From Bin25 sp026709415 (lineage in GTDB: Bacteria > Bacteroidota > Bacteroidia > Flavobacteriales > Flavobacteriaceae), in contig OZ241330.1 of the NCBI GenBank assembly GCA_965200045.1, positions 1,736,001 through 1,800,000 of the forward strand: a DNA stretch of 64,000 nucleotides, given 5' to 3'. Shown here piece by piece: positions 63,006-64,000 of this stretch. Position numbers and translations under genes: made by a program. Position 1 is the stretch's first letter. Each line of letters begins with the position of its first letter. The notes under the pieces are model-generated. The model saw only the letters and a program-made list of their open reading frames with translations. It searched no databases and was not told the origin of the DNA.

Positions 63006-63704
63006 TCCGAATATTCAGAAATTAATCATTGAACTACAAAAATTACAGTCTTTTGATGGTTTTCCATAAGGTGGTGGAACCAATTTAGCCATTTGATACA
63101 ATCATCGACATTCCTATGATATTGATTTATTTACCGATAAAATGGTTGGTATTCAAGAATTTAAAAAATCTTTAAAGAGATTCGGGAGTGTTTAACGTCG
63201 ATATAAATACGTTTGAATTACACCGTAAAGTGGATGACCGATTTGTTTTTGGAAGATTTTATATACCTCAAAAAGATCGATTGGCTAAAATAGAAGCATT
63301 ACAAAATTTTCAAAAATTAGATGCCATAGAAATCGTAGAAGGCACTAAAATGTTATCGGAAAAAATGTCAGTGTCTTAAAACTGATGAGTGCGATTAATA
63401 GAATTTCACAAAAGGATGTTTGCGATTTGAATGACATAACGGACAAGATTCCATTAGAAGACTTGTGCATCTCCTTAAAAGAAAATTAGAAACATATAAC
63501 GAACAAAAATACAAGACGATGTTTGACTTAAAGGACGAATTAAATCCAATAGATAGTCCATGCCTTTTAATCGAGTTTGACAGAGGCCATATAATGGATG
63601 GAACCCTCCATTTCCTTCAGAAAATAATTGGACATTTTAGAAAGGAGTCAATGATGGACTGTACCTCGATTGAATTGGAAAATAAAAGTGATGTGACTGT
63701 GTAG
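62992..63704 (+). pseudogene. shattered AbiEii/AbiGii-type nucleotidyltransferase toxin
   Basis: From ATG 62992 the frame reads IQKLIIELQKLQSFDGF, a stop (TAA 63067-63069), GGGTNLAI, a stop (TGA 63094-63096), YNHRHSYDIDLFTDK, then a stop after KSLKRFGSV. GGGTNLA...HRxSxDIDLF is the nucleotidyltransferase core of AbiEii toxins. Other frames continue the protein: HRKVDDRFVFGRFYIPQ (63188-63379) and LMSAINRISQKDVCDLNDIT, matching the C-terminal KLxAI...R.KDxxDL block, then LETYNEQKYKTMFDLKDEL to TAG-like ends near 63704. At least two nonsense changes and several frameshifts. Confidence 0.65.
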
Positions 63705-64000
63705 TGTATTAGGTTAGGGAAGGAGTGTCGAAATCCCATTGACTGGAATTCTTCAGAAATAGAGGCCAAAAAAACTTACAAAAAAGTAAAGGATGTAATC
63801 CTTATGATGAGGGTGGTCTATCAACTTAAAACGTCCCCTATGACACTTAAGTATATAATTCCCATAATAAACTTTCTAATTTCTCAGCCAAATCTTGAAT
63901 AATTAAGTGAAAAGAGAAATTAAATCAAGTCTCAATGTTACTCTAATTCAAAATTGGATTGAGGATTCTATTCTTCATCAAACTGAAAGTTTTCATCGTC
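63705..64000. other. terminal 296 bp without a supported gene
   Basis: A stretch around 63735-63830 is open in one frame (NPIDWNSSEIEAKKTYKKVK) but has no start and no recognised family. It may be another remnant. The rest is AT-rich and featureless. Confidence 0.3.

Noticed and set aside
63188..63379. 63-codon frame as an independent gene
   Set aside because: It reads as the middle of the broken AbiEii-type gene continued after a frameshift, without a proper start.
63465..63704. 79-codon frame as an independent gene
   Set aside because: It continues the C-terminal part of the same broken gene after a shift in an A-rich run; start codon is accidental.
1..64000. CRISPR arrays, prophage, intact transposons, rRNA
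   Set aside because: No regularly spaced repeats, phage structural genes, transposase frames or rRNA-like conserved stretches were seen on reading both strands.

Overview
The window is a chromosomal stretch of an AT-rich bacterium of the phylum Bacteroidota, most likely a marine member of the Flavobacteriales. Support comes from gene content and order: purM-prfA-pyrF; recQ/kdsD-tatC-lptB; glnK-amt with an OmpL-like BBP2 porin; mnmD; a type II glutamine synthetase; a SecA without a C-terminal zinc motif; a DnaJ with only two zinc motifs; a lipoprotein whose mature end is rich in Asp after the lipid-modified Cys; and recurrent TAnnTTTG -7 promoter elements. Shine-Dalgarno sequences are mostly absent, as is normal for the phylum, and several genes start with TTG or GTG.

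Layout. 1-8.4 kb: the end of a putative glycan-degradation locus (FG-GAP/ASPIC surface protein, GH89 alpha-N-acetylglucosaminidase, a large unrecognised lipoprotein, a PKD lipoprotein), bounded by a tRNA-Arg with an unusual elbow. 9-14.3 kb: a cation/Ca2+ exchanger, glutamine synthetase, and purM-prfA-pyrF. 14.4-14.8 kb: wreck of an AAA ATPase. 15-19.7 kb: a divergent pair, a 1008-residue kinase/M23/PLP-lyase fusion and an ALDH7A1-type dehydrogenase, which together match the hydroxylysine degradation pathway. 19.8-27.4 kb: purU, an exported amidohydrolase, the BBP2-amt-glnK ammonium module, a sulfatase and a CrcB fluoride channel. 27.5-38.2 kb: a nucleotide pyrophosphohydrolase, ilvE, mnmD, an epimerase, grpE-dnaJ, and a run with an MscS channel, a sigma-54 activator without a DNA-binding domain, an M28 peptidase and a MATE exporter. 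38-51.5 kb: msrA, a VOC protein, a glycosyltransferase, secA, lnt, pssA, trxB and kdsD-tatC-lptB.

51.5-57 kb holds the two most striking loci. The recQ gene encodes an extra N-terminal domain resembling the DNA ADP-ribosyltransferase toxin DarT, with the catalytic Glu context kept and no DarG antitoxin in sight. Next to it a SulP anion transporter is followed 24 nt later by a protein that resembles the metal-free iota-class carbonic anhydrases (COG4337), a plausible bicarbonate uptake and interconversion unit.

57-64 kb: a thioredoxin-fold protein, csaA and an M14 carboxypeptidase, then about 3 kb of decaying accessory DNA: a DUF1573 remnant, an MntA nucleotidyltransferase with a truncated HepT lacking its catalytic His, a DUF6922 protein overlapping a shattered AbiEii-type toxin, and a tract of nine G. 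No CRISPR array, intact insertion sequence, prophage or rRNA was seen. All functional calls rest on reading motifs by eye.
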